Shown here piece by piece: positions 10,971 through 21,805 of a stretch of DNA of 38,924 nt. The notes beneath the pieces were generated by a model. It did no database searches and was not told the origin of the DNA. It saw only the letters and a program-made list of their open reading frames with translations. Position numbers and translations under genes: made by a program. The DNA lies in NCBI GenBank assembly GCA_000277445.1, contig AJWJ01000201.1, positions 1 to 38,924 of the forward strand. Direction: 5' to 3'. The DNA comes from Polysphondylium violaceum. Lineage: Eukaryota > Evosea > Eumycetozoa > Dictyosteliales > Dictyosteliaceae. Each line of letters begins with the position of its first letter. The first letter of the stretch is position 1.

Positions 10971-12944
10971 TTAAACCGAACCTTTCGAAAATTGCTAAAA
11001 TAAAACAAATATTCAATTAATAATCGATTTCTTTTAAAATAGGGTTTTGATATTATAGTATTTTTGATTTATAATAATATAATAATAACAATAATAATAA
11101 TAATGATAATGATATTATAGTACTTACTATTTGAAATGGTTTATCTAATAATTTATATCCTTGGGTTTCATATAATGCTCTAACTGCCAATTCTATTGTT
11201 GGAAATGTTACAAAAGCTTGATTTCTTAGCTTACCTGTTTTAAAATGATTGATTACCAGCCCTTGATTCATATCATTTGCATTGTTAAAATATCTTTTAT
11301 AAATATTCTTTAGTTCCTGTTCTGTCACTTTTTTCGATAAATTCTTTATATAGATTTTATTTGACGGTTCCCCAACTTTAATATCTTGAGGCTCTATTGT
11401 TTATTATTGTTTTGTGTGTTAGTATACTGGTTTTTATATATAAATGTTGAGTAGTCATACCTTTGTTTGTATTGATTTCATCTAAAGTAATCATATCTTT
11501 TTTAAATTCATCATCGTTATCATTGTTTTCAGTAGTATTAATAGTAAGTGAGATTGATTGGGGTTTTAAACTAAACTGAATAATAGATTGTTTAGTTGAT
11601 TGATTATGAGATTCTATTTGAGTAGGTGTTGGTGTAACATGTTTGGTTTGATAGCTGATATTATTTGTTTGTTTTGTTTGTTGCTGTTGTTGTCGAAGTT
11701 TTTGTTTTTTTAAAATAGCTGTTGTTTCAGGTATACCAGGAAATAATTCATTTAATAATTTGATTTGTTCATAGTCCATATCTTTTGATTCATCATCATC
11801 ATCTTCATCTTCTTCCTCTTCTTTCATTTCTTTAACATTTTTTATTAAAGCTGGCTGTTGATTGTTAATCTCTTTTGTAATATCTAATGTTTCAATCGAA
11901 TCATGTTTTCTTTTCTGTTGAATTGATTGGGTGGATGATATCGGTGAAGAGATTGAAAAGTGTGAGCTATTACCATCACCATTACCAAAGTTTGTAAATT
12001 GTAAATTCATTTGTTTCATGAGTTCTAAAACATTTTGATAGAAATCAGGATGACCATCTAATAGTTTTGAAATAAAACCAATGGTCTCTTGTTTTGAAGG
12101 CTGTTTTGGTGAATATTCTTTAAATGAACCATCACCATTATTATAAAATGTATTTTGTGTATAATAGTTTTGGTAATATTCTGTGCCACCATTATGGGAT
12201 GAACTTTGATAAAATGGATATCCAAAATAATGATGGTGATGATGGTGACTATTTTGGGGTTGCGAATTCATAAAAGAAGTAGGATTAGGGTTATTAGTTG
12301 ATTGATTCTGTTGTTGCTCCTCAGTTGACTGATTATGATTAGCATTTTTTTTATTTACATTCTTCTGATTATTACTATTACTAATATTATTATGGTTATT
12401 ATTACTATTGTTACTATTATTAACCTTTGCTGCATTCATTTTGTTTATCTTTTTTTCAGCTTTTGATTTCTTTACATTTTGTACTACCTCGGCTTTCAAT
12501 ATTTTATTTAATAATTGAAAACCATGAAGTTTTTCAATTGCATTATGTGCCTCTGTATTTGTACTAAAATCTAAAAAAGCAGTTCCTTTCTATGTAAAGG
12601 TTTATTGAGGAAAGATATTAATATTATAAACAATTAAACATGTTATCAATCAATCAATCAATCAATCATACCATTGGTCCTCCCAACATCTTTATGCTAA
12701 TAGGATAAACATGCTGTTCATTCAAAATAGGAGTCAACTCTTCACTTTTGAAGAAAGGCAAACATTTTATAATCACTCTAGTATCTTGTGGTTGAGGTCG
12801 ATGAATGGGTATATCTTGTATATCTTTCTTTATCGTATCATTACTATGATCTATATTATCTGCATTATTAATACTACTACTATTATTATTATTATCTATA
12901 TTATCTACATTATTAATCGATTCTAGGTTTATATTTTCACTCAT
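10971..12944 (-). CDS. rnpc3: U11/U12 snRNP 65 kDa protein (RNPC3)
   Basis: Four exons (12944-12672, 12589-11461, 11393-11128, 10994-10971) give 563 residues. Two RNA recognition motifs flank a long low-complexity middle. RRM1 spans the first intron (RVIIKCLPFF..SEELTPIL, then KGTAFLDFSTNTEA). RRM2 at the C terminus (EPSNKIYIKNLSKKVTEQEL, QAFVTFPTIELAVRAL, GYKLLDKPFQI) resembles the RNPC3 C-terminal RRM, which contacts U12 snRNA. The human protein bridges U11 and U12 in the minor spliceosome. The middle is rich in N, Q, H and acidic residues, including HHHHHH and EEEEDEDDDD. The last exon is only 24 nt and encodes QFSKGSV, matching the family's GKPMVVQF-like ending. It was found by frame and splice-site logic. 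Confidence 0.85.
11071..11119. repeat. ATA/AAT microsatellite in RNPC3 intron
   Basis: An AT-rich trinucleotide tract (ATA/AAC/ATG units) lies in the third intron of RNPC3 (10995-11127), just downstream of the donor in the gene's sense. Confidence 0.65.
12646..12669. repeat. CAAT tetranucleotide repeat in RNPC3 intron
   Basis: Six near-perfect copies of a 4-nt unit (ATCA/TCAA) lie within the first intron of RNPC3, next to the donor site at 12671-12670. Confidence 0.75.
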
Positions 12945-13308
12945 AGTAGCACTGTGGGTTGTAGTCTCTTTGCTATTATTCTTGTTGATTGCCTATCGAG
13001 TGTGAGGTATGATGTTTTTTTTTTTTTTTTCCACATCCGCTAAATTGAAAAGGTATATCAAAATGCCAATTTTATAATAATAATTACTACAAACAAACTA
13101 TGCATATTTATACGAAAATTCTCGATTTAGTTTTTTTTAAAAAAAATTTTTAAAAAAATGTGAATACCACCATTCTTATTAAATGTTTTATTTTAACCTT
13201 TTTGTTTGACATAACACACGGATATTTATTTATTTTAATCAACACATTCAACAAAAAAAGATAAACACTATTATTATACATATAAATAAATAGATAGGTA
13301 ATATATAA
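12945..13308. other. Divergent promoter, RNPC3 and PH-domain gene
   Basis: Head-to-head spacer of 364 nt. A T run (13016-13030) and an A/T block (13130-13160) are the main features. No gene is supported; it presumably serves both start sites. Confidence 0.55.
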
Positions 13309-14186
13309 ATGAGCATTATCAAAGAAGGTTCCTTATTTAAAAAATGCAAGAAATCTAGTGGATGGTTAAAGAGATATTATATCATTCAATCAAACTTATT
13401 ATTAAAATATAAAAAGAAACCTGTATGTGCAGATCTATTTGTTTTTTAAAAATGTTTATAAATAGATTTATAATTACTAATAAGAGTACTCTTTAGGGTT
13501 CTAAATCGACAATTGCTGACGAAACAGTGGATTTAAGCTTTACTACTATACAGTCATCTACAATTAAACAGTTTTCTTTTACTATCGTTAATATACACAA
13601 CAGTAGTACACTATATCTTTGTGCAAATGATGCGTCTGAAGCAAGAGATTGGATAGATGCTTTAAACAAAGCATCGGGTGCTTCATTATCTACTACTAAA
13701 GCAAGTACAACAGCAAAAGAAATATCAACAACTTCACATCATAGTAGACCAGCACCACCTCCACCACAACCAATATCAAATGTATATTCAATGCCCTCAT
13801 ATCATAGACCTACTAGTGCACCTCAACCTTATCAACAAGCACCTGTTCCAATGTCTCATAACTTTCCTGCATTCTATCAATATTCTTCACAACCCACAAT
13901 GACAAATCCAACACAACAACATCAACCAATTTATCAGCAACCACCTCAACATTATTCTTCACAATCACAACCACAACCACAAATGAGTTATCAAACAACT
14001 CCATCAGCATCACCATTTCCACCTTTACCCCCCTTAACAAACCAAGCACAAACCAATAGCAACATATATGGTGAAGTATCTCAACCACAACAAGAAAATA
14101 CAAGTAGATATCCAAATTTTTCAAAATATATATCTGCACCTCAACTTAATAACTATAATTATAATTATCCACCTACTGGATATTAA
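13309..14186 (+). CDS. PH-domain protein with Pro/Gln/Ser-rich tail
   Basis: Exons 13309-13422 and 13497-14186 (donor GTATGT) give 267 residues. Residues 1 to about 95 form a pleckstrin homology domain: IIKEGSLFKKCKKSSGWLKR is the usual first strand pair, and SEARDWIDALNKA is the closing helix with its conserved Trp. Basic residues in the first loop (KKCKKSSGW) could bind phosphoinositides, which is inference. The remaining residues are a disordered Pro/Gln/Ser/Tyr-rich tail (PPPPQPISN, QPQQEN) and end YNYNYPPTGY. No second domain is visible. A membrane-recruited adaptor is plausible, but the partner is unknown. Confidence 0.82.
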
Positions 14187-14437
14187 TGTATATTAAAAAC
14201 ATATCTAAAATCAAATGTATATAAAGAAAACAATCTTGGAAAATAACAAATAATTGTTATAGCAATAGTTCATTTAGAAATAAAATACTATTTATTTTAT
14301 TTGGATCTAAAAATAAGCCTCAATATTATGCCTACACTTTTCCAAAGGAAAAATTCCCATATGAAAATTTATCACCCCCCTGGATTATTTATTTTCAGCT
14401 TAGATTTTACAATTAAAACTATTAATTATTTATTATT

Positions 14438-16736
14438 TTATTGATTTTTTTGTTTCAAAGAAAAAGTGGTACTATTATTTATAGACTTTAAAATTGACAA
14501 AGAGAGTGGTAAATAAATTAAAGTCAAAAAGGGATACATTAAATTTGAATAGTGATGGTATTGTTGAATGATGGTTGAAATAAAAGCAAAACAATCTTGT
14601 TTAAATACAAAGTGGGACATATAAACAATGACTCCTGGTGGTGATAGTAATATATAGATTACATTTAAAATCAATCTCTTGACTCTATTTAAATTACTAT
14701 TACTAATACTACTCTTTTGTTGTTGTTGTTGTTGTTGTAATGTTGATGATGATGTACTATTACCATTATGATCAATAGTTGAAATTATATTTGTTTGATA
14801 AAATGAAAAGGTACAGAGGGGGATTGAAAATATAGAGGCAAAGGTGCAAAATGAAAAATTTAACAAAGACATTGTAGAGAGGAAAATTAAAATTGGAAGA
14901 TTAGAAAATACAAAAAAGCTACTGCCACCCTTATATTTGAGTACCAATGATTGTTCAGATGTAGCTTTGAGTGCGTTTGGATAAAATAATCTATCGATAA
15001 TTGGTAATATAATTAAAAATATACCAAGATATAACAGAGTAAATAAAATAAATAATGATAAAGTACCAATCTAGATTATTAAATATTTTGTTAATTATTG
15101 ATGAATTCACATACAACGCAATACAATATCGATGTATACTTACATTTGATAAATAATTTAATAAATATTGTGTACTTTGAGAAAAGGTTAAGGGGAGTGA
15201 AAATGCCAATATACCAATCAATTGGAAAAGACAAACGATTGAAAATGAATATAATATATCACGTGGAGAATCATCAGATTTCATTTCACCTCCAGTTAAT
15301 AAAACTATTAATTTTTGAATACCTCTTTTTTTCTCTTGAGGTATTGATGTTGATGATGTTGATAAAGAGGATGATGATTTTTTGTTGAATATAGTTGGTG
15401 ATTTAAATGTACTTGATAAAGTAAATAAAAGATAGAGTACTCGAATGACCAGAGGTGATATAATTAAACCTAAAGAAATCATATACTCGCCAATCGATAC
15501 ATAATGAAAGGGTGAGGGTAAGAGATAATAGTAAAACGATTGATGAAGACGTTCCAAAAGATTGTTTAATGATCTAACTGTGCCCACAAGAAGTCTAGAG
15601 ACTATGAGTGCCGATTTGGGTGTATTGGAAATGGCAACCGTTACAGAATCAATATGATAGCTATTAAACATACCATGATCACCAGTGGGTACACCAGAGG
15701 CTTGATTGAGCATAAACTTGGCAAGAGTTCTCAAGTTGTTTGGTATAAAGTGAAGGGATGGATCATCAAGAGATAATGATATCTTGTCACTTACACTCTC
15801 ACGTTTAGCCAGACGACCAATGGTGTTGATGAGATCGAGATTAGGCAATTGGCCATTAGATCCCTCTGGTAGGATGAATATCTTTTCTGGAGAGTATTTC
15901 TTATCGACGTCGATATTGATGGCTGCTTGAATTTGACCTGCACGAGGGAAATAGTTTCTTTGAAATGATGAGAGTAATGTAGAATCATGATAATCATCGA
16001 TCCAAGCTCTAATACCATGTGAGGAGCTATCTGTGTCTGATTGAGAACAAGTGTCTGATATAAGGAGCACAATATCCTTTGCGAGCCAATTTCTACCCTT
16101 TTGATACAAATGTCTCATAATCGACATTAACAAACCAACTGAACTAATCTCCTCGTCCTCCAACAATTTACTATTACTTGAATTAAATGAACCTGAAAGT
16201 ATAATTGATTCTGTTCCATCTGAATGTGGTGCTCTTAATACTGAATATATATTATTACCGTTGTTGTTATTACTATTACTACTATTATTATTCCTATATG
16301 TGATTGGATATTTATGTATAAATGATTCAATTCCAATTTCATTTAATGATTTTTGAATCCACTCAGATGCAATGATTGATCTTTTTGATTTATCCAATGT
16401 TGAATTATGATTTAATCTCCATATTAATTTACTAAATGTATGTGAAAACTCTTGAATCTTGTTAAAATCTTGATAATCAAATGTAACTCTTGCCGATCCT
16501 GGCATTAATGCATTCTCTGATAGATATGTTTGATGTGCATTCTCTGGATAATAATAAAATGATATTATACCTGATAAATATAATGATAAACTATAGTTGA
16601 CATATTTAGAGAGTGATATATATATTAATAATCTTTGTTTTCTATAATCCACAACATCATGTATACAGAAAGTATGCTATGTGCTTTATACTTACCCTAA
16701 AAATGATAATAGTACTATTCGTCTTGAATCTTTCAT
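14438..16736 (-). CDS. gpaa1: GPI transamidase subunit GAA1 (GPAA1)
   Basis: Three exons (16736-16696, 16641-15144, 15070-14438) give 723 residues. GAA1 is the ER membrane subunit of the complex that attaches GPI anchors to protein C termini. A short first exon (MKDSRRIVLLSFLG) precedes the first membrane segment, and TYLSENALMPG matches the family's conserved YxSENAL motif. The lumenal part has the M28-peptidase-like fold: SVLRAPHSDGTESIILSG, WLAKDIVLLISD, GIRAWIDDYHD, and ASGVPTGDHGMFNSY. Several hydrophobic segments form the C-terminal membrane half. Asn runs (about 130-140) and a Gln run encoded near 14715-14739 are low-complexity insertions. It converges with the PH-domain gene. Confidence 0.9.
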
Positions 16737-16793
16737 TCTTGTGATATATATTAAAAACAATGATCATCAATAAAAACAATTTAATTAAATTTG

Positions 16794-16852
16794 GAAAAAA
16801 AACAAAAAAAAAATAAAAAAATAAAAAAAAAAATAAAAAAAAGAAAAAAGAT
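16794..16852. repeat. A-rich tract upstream of GAA1
   Basis: About 58 nt are almost only A, broken by single T, C or G. Read on the minus strand this is an oligo(dT) block 60-115 nt upstream of the GAA1 ATG, a common promoter feature in Dictyostelium. Confidence 0.6.
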
Positions 16853-16935
16853 AATTATACCTTTCAAAATATCTATTTATTTTGTTTATCATATCATCTA
16901 TTTATATTTACAATATGTAAAACAAATAATAATAT

Positions 16936-17938
16936 TTATCTACTTATATCGATACTTGGATTAATCTTTTTTATAATAAATATAGTTAAATAACCAACAC
17001 CTGCACCAATACAGCCAAAAAATACAGTTGAGAATCCATTTTTCCACCATTTAGTATTTGTAGAAGTTGCCTAAATATATTCAATGGCATTAGTATACGT
17101 ATATATTTTTTTTATAAGAGTTACCTAATAATAAAGAAAAATCACATACTTTATAAATACCCATACCAAATAAGGTTACAATGGTTAAGCCAATGACAGC
17201 TAGAAAAGTAGGTAAATTTTGATTATTTGATAAATGATCTAAATCGGCAACCAACAAATACACCAAATAAGGCAACAAAGGAACAATACCAAAAATCAAA
17301 AAAGAAATAAAATTGACCATACCATTCATCCAAGGCGATTCTTGTTCTGCGTCTGGCATAATACCCAATTCTTCAACCATCATTACATCTACGAACCCTT
17401 TTGGATTCTTTGAGAGGATGTCAACAACCTCTTGGGCAATGTCTGATGGTACACCACGTGATATATAGATATCGACCATCTCTCTCTTTTCACCCTCCAA
17501 ATAGTACTCTACTTCCCAAGCCTCTCTATTTCTCTCACCTTTTGCATAGTCGACGTCTGCCTGTGTACCTAGATAATCACCCATTCCCATCGATATAGCT
17601 CCCGCCACCAACTTGCTCAACACAATCACCAACAACACTGCAATCGATGCATCACCACTTGCCACAACGGCAATCGATACAAATATACTAACCAATCCAT
17701 CCATACCTCCATAAATGATACTCTTTAAATATTTGCTTAACCTAATAAGTGTGGTGTGAATGGTGTATTGCGACTATTAATATAAATCCTCTTGATTTGG
17801 GCATCGAAAAAAAACTTACTCAAACTTATTTGATGGTTTGGATGATGGAGATGATTTTGCAAGTAATGGTATTGATTCATTTATAATACTACTCTTTTCA
17901 TTACTATTTATAGAGGCTGATTTTTGTTGTGGCGGCAT
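16936..17938 (-). CDS. CCC1/VIT1-family Fe/Mn transporter
   Basis: Exons 17938-17820, 17741-17150 and 17070-16936 give 281 residues. The family moves Fe2+ or Mn2+ from cytosol into vacuoles or related acidic compartments. A hydrophilic Ser-rich N terminus (about 45 residues) is followed by the signature first membrane segment (YGGMDGLVSIFV), then MGMGDYLGTQ. Next comes the acidic cytosolic metal-binding helix segment (REAWEVEYYLEGEKREM) with its Glu cluster. Three further hydrophobic segments follow, the last in exon 3 (STVFFGCIGAGVGYLTIFII). Five membrane spans are expected. The metal specificity cannot be read from the sequence. Confidence 0.88.
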
Positions 17939-18389
17939 TTTTTTTTCTTTTACTCTTTTTCTTTATCAAAGAAAGGAAAAAAGATCCAAATAGAGAGAAA
18001 TAATTTTCTATCAAATTATTAAAGTATGATATCGGAACAAAATTACCCCTTTTAAAAAAAATATATGGCATTATTTCAGATTCCACATTTCAATTGTGTG
18101 TCATGTGACAAAAAAAATGAAATTAATTTAAAAAAAATAAAATTCCGATTTTTTTGCACCATGTACGGTGCACAAAATACCTTACAACAAAATCAAAAAG
18201 ACAGAGAAACAAATTTTTCCCGATACACATCGGACAAAGAATAAATGCATCCCCATATAATTATATTACATAAAATAAATTTTTTTTTTTATTTATTATT
18301 ATAGTATTTTTTTTCTAATATTTATATATATGAGTAGTACATAATTGTTGTTCTGATAATGTTGATATGATTGATGAATGATGATATTA
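17939..18389. other. Intergenic region, transporter promoter and Rpt3 3' flank
   Basis: A 451-nt spacer between two minus-strand genes. It contains A/T runs and a small hairpin-forming inverted repeat at 18155-18172. No gene is supported. Confidence 0.6.
18155..18172. promoter_or_regulatory. Short inverted repeat upstream of metal transporter
   Basis: Arms TGCACC and GGTGCA flank a 6-nt spacer; with one mismatch the pairing extends into flanking T and A runs. It lies about 220 nt upstream of the CCC1/VIT1 start. It could be a protein-binding site or a hairpin. No function is known. Confidence 0.3.
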
Positions 18390-19769
18390 TTATTGATAAA
18401 AATTAAATTCATGAGTATTCTTTTTAATTGAAGATTTATAACCTTTTTCAAAATCTTTTGGTAAAATCACATATCTATTCTTTCTAATAGCATGCATACC
18501 GGCTTCTTGACAAATGGATTGAATTTCAGCACCAGACAATTTATCGGGTCTAGAGACATAGTCTTCGAGATCGACTTCATCACTAAGATTCATTCTAGAG
18601 GTGATAACTTGGAAAATCAAACGTTTTTGTCTACGATCTGGGAGAGGGAACTCAATCTTTCTATCGAGACGACCTGGACGCAAGAGAGCAGGATCCAAGG
18701 TATCTTGACGATTGGTGGCCATAATGACTTTAACATTTACAGTGACATCAAAACCATCCATTTGATTCAACAACTCCATCAAAATTCTTTGAACTTCACG
18801 ATCTGCACCAGTTTGAGCATCAAAACGTTTGGTTGCAATGGCATCAATTTCATCGATAAAGATAATAGAGGGTGCATTCTCTCTGGCCAATCTAAATACA
18901 TCACGGACCAAACGTGGACCTTCACCCAAATACTTTTGGACAAACTCTGAACCTACAACACGAATGAACGATGCACTGGTGTGATGTGCAACAGCCTTGG
19001 CCAACATAGTCTTACCAGTACCTGGTGGACCATATAATAAAACACCTCTTGGTGGATCAATACCAATTTGTTTGTAAAGATTGTGATGAGTCAATGGTAA
19101 TTCAACTGCTTCACGCATTTCTTGTTTTTGAATATCACTACCACCAATATCTGAATAACTTTCACTTGGCTTCTCATCAGCTCCAAGTAAATGAATGCTT
19201 GAATCTGATTCGGGTGGTAATGTATCAACCAATGCATTTGAGTGTCTTTGTAAAGCAACTGATGCTGATGGTTTCAAAAGTTCTCTATCAATAGTACTTA
19301 AAATTCTAACACATAATGTTGATCCTGATGTTGATTGAACAATACTATTATTGTTTATAATAAATTATTATATTAATACATATTTATAAATAATAACAAC
19401 AAACAACAACAATATCTACCCTGTATTTGGATCAACCATTTCTAATAATTGACCAATTAATAAAGGTACAGATCTAATACGCTTAACTTCTTCTTGAGCA
19501 TGTAAAAGTTCTCTCTTTAAGTTTTTATATTCATATTTAATATATTCTTCTTGGATATTATAAAAATCAAGTTTATTCTCTAAAGTTTTCATTTTAGCAT
19601 ACAAATCACCACCATCTTGATGATGTTGATGTCTTTCACTTCTAGTAGTTGAGACCTATTTAAAATGAATAGTTTGTATTAATAAAAACTATACTATATT
19701 CATTACTATACTATCTATAATTTATCACCATCATCATCATACTTTTGGTGCTAACCCTAATTCCTCCAT
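18390..19769 (-). CDS. psmC4: 26S proteasome AAA-ATPase subunit Rpt3 (PSMC4)
   Basis: Exons 19769-19743, 19655-19420 and 19344-18390 give 405 residues. Rpt3 is one of six ATPases in the proteasome base ring that unfold substrates and open the 20S gate. An N-terminal coiled coil ([18 protein letters not shown]) is followed by the OB region ([20 protein letters not shown]), which matches PSMC4 more closely than the other Rpt subunits. Walker A GPPGTGKT lies at about 193-200, Walker B IIFIDEID at about 248, and the second region of homology is [20 protein letters not shown]. The C terminus FYQ fits the hydrophobic-Tyr-any motif that docks into the 20S ring. The first coding exon is 27 nt. It is divergent from the RAB5IF-like gene. 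Confidence 0.95.
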
Positions 19770-20080
19770 TTTATATATTATAATGATATATATACAGAGA
19801 TAGAAAAAAGTTAAAAAAAAAAATAATATAAATAATATAAATAAAAGAGTGGTGTAATATATAAATGATCAAATGAAAAAAAAATTAATTGATGATGATG
19901 TTCAAAAAAAAAAAAAAAATAGAAAAAAATTAAAAAATTAAAAAAAAAAAAAAAATAAATGAAAAAAAAAATGAGAATTTCTATGCCTTTGTTGTGCATC
20001 AGCCTACACCTTGCTCGTATTTATATTGTCGACTTTGATTTGTTTGTAATAGTACTATAGAAAATACATAAACAAACAAA
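19770..20080. other. Divergent promoter, Rpt3 and RAB5IF-like gene
   Basis: A 311-nt head-to-head spacer. Long A-rich stretches on the plus strand (19812-19970) read as oligo(dT) toward Rpt3. No gene is supported. Confidence 0.6.
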
Positions 20081-20629
20081 ATGAGCAAACCAAGATCTCA
20101 CTTATTCCTTTTGAGTAATGCCTTTAATAAAGATTTGAAATTTACAAATGTAATGATCATTAGTAGCAGTACAAACTCATAGACACATATACTTACTTGT
20201 ACGTACATATATAGAAAGAAATTTCAGTAATTGTACATTGGTTTAAACAGATAATTGGACTTTTTGTCGGTATTTTATGTGGTGCTATTCCATTTACAGG
20301 TTTTGTTGGTTTTTTAATGTATGTAACCCTATTGATATAGTATTGGTTGTTATTGTAATTATTATTATTATTATTATTAACACACTACCCCTCATTCTAG
20401 ATTTGGTGCAATTTGTGTATCTTTAACTACCTTTTACTATACTAAATTATTAGAAGTCGAAGATGGTGACTTTAAATGGGAATTAATGCAAGAAGGTTTT
20501 ATGTCTGCGCTTGCCATTTTTGTTGTAACTATTATAAATGTTATTACTATCAAAATATACCATACTAAACTTTTTCTTTTCTTTATTTAGATCACTTGGA
20601 TTCTTGTTTATAATATCTATCATGTTTAA
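20081..20629 (+). CDS. RAB5IF (Rab5-interacting) family membrane protein
   Basis: Four short exons (20081-20149, 20215-20318, 20401-20524, 20591-20629) give 111 residues. Conserved elements of the Rab5-interacting/RAB5IF family are present: the amphipathic start VIVHWFKQIIGLFVGIL, the glycine-rich second segment IPFTGFVGFL, and the characteristic WELMQEGFMSALAIF. Two to three membrane helices are predicted. In animals RAB5IF works in the ER with TMCO1-type translocon partners on multipass protein insertion and has been linked to Rab5; a similar ER role here is inference. Donors are GTAATG, GTATGT and GTAACT. The last exon is only 39 nt. The splice model is supported by frame closure and family match. 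Confidence 0.82.
20360..20380. repeat. ATT repeat in RAB5IF-like intron
   Basis: About six ATT units lie in the second intron (20319-20400). Confidence 0.75.
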
Positions 20630-20712
20630 ATAATAAATTAATAATAACAATAATATATACAGAATAATTATAGAATTCTTTTCTTTTTTTTTTAATTCAA
20701 CAGATCACAACA

Positions 20713-21230
20713 ATGAATACATATAGAAAGAGTAGTAGTAATAATAATAATAATTTCAAAGCAAACTATGAAACATATTTTAATATTTCAAATATAGAGC
20801 ATTTGAATAGATCTACTACTAGTAGTGATGATAAAGTTTTATTTAATTTACTTAATGATACCACTGCATCAAACAATGGTTTAAATAGTCATCAAATTAA
20901 TAATGAAAAAGATTTTATTTATGAAGACTACGATGATATGTATAGTATTATTAATTAATGAATGAGTCTTTTTGGTAATATTAATATAAAAAATATTTTA
21001 AACAAAGAAATATACTTAAAGAAAATATTAAGCAATCTATTCAATTTCAACAAGAAATCGATGTCATAAACAAAGATTTATTAAAAGAAAAAGAAGACGT
21101 TCAAGATTTTAAAATGAAAATGATTATGATGAATTCAAAGATTAAATTTCATACATTGGAATTAAATTTAGATAATTATGATGATAATCCTATTATTTTT
21201 AATCAAACAATAGCAGAACACAAAGAATAA
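20713..21230 (+). CDS. Unrecognised acidic coiled-coil protein
   Basis: Proposed exons 20713-20939 and 21008-21230 (donor GTATAG, acceptor AACAAAG) give 149 residues. I do not recognise it. The first part is Asn/Ser-rich and acidic (SSNNNNNF, FIYEDYDD). The second is a charged heptad-like helix (QSIQFQQEIDVINKDLLKEK) that continues to FHTLELNLDN. The intron is inferred because the second open frame is shifted from the first, the joined frame closes, and codon use of the second part is coding-like. The acceptor is weak. If the intron is wrong, the first frame ends at 20958 as an 81-residue protein. A coiled-coil subunit of a larger complex is possible but unsupported. Confidence 0.55.
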
Positions 21231-21805
21231 AAGATAGACAAACAGATCAGATTATTTAATTTTAATTTTTAGATTTTTTTATTTAATTTTAATTTTAAAA
21301 GAATTTACAGGCTTGGAAATGACAAGATTTTTAAGGTCGATACTACAACACACTTTGTGGAGTAGGATATGCCAACAATAGTACTTGTGTCAAAGAGATT
21401 ATATATATGTGATTTGAACACAGTTGTTGCTTTAAAAAACTTGAGAGTTGACCAAAAGGAAAAAAGAATATATGGTGGGACAACAAAAGAGGAGCGTAAT
21501 GTTTTTTAATTGTTGTTTGAAAAAAAAAAGAAAAAAACTGAAGGATGAGCGACGCCTTCAATGAAACACCTCGAGTCGAAAAAAAAGGGGTGACTATAAA
21601 TTTTCTCGTAACATTGCAATGTGTGAAAAAAACAATGCAAATTATATATATTGAGTGTTTATATAGATATATTATATAACACTGTTGATTGGTGAAAATT
21701 AACTAGATATGATATTACTACTTGGTGATGGTGTGGAAATGTTGATTGAAAAAAGGATTAAGAGAGTTAAAAAAAACACTCTTGAAAAAAAAATAATAAA
21801 GTGGC
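21231..21805. other. Convergent spacer, coiled-coil gene and cyclin gene
   Basis: About 575 nt between two 3' ends, longer than the other tail-to-tail gaps here (100-270 nt). The stretch 21300-21720 is less AT-rich than its surroundings and has minus-strand open frames without recognisable product. No gene is supported; a non-coding transcript cannot be excluded. Confidence 0.5.

Noticed and set aside
21343-21561. 72-codon minus-strand open frame in the convergent spacer
   Set aside because: No conserved motif and a Phe/His/Leu-biased composition; it could be part of a non-coding transcript but not a supportable protein.
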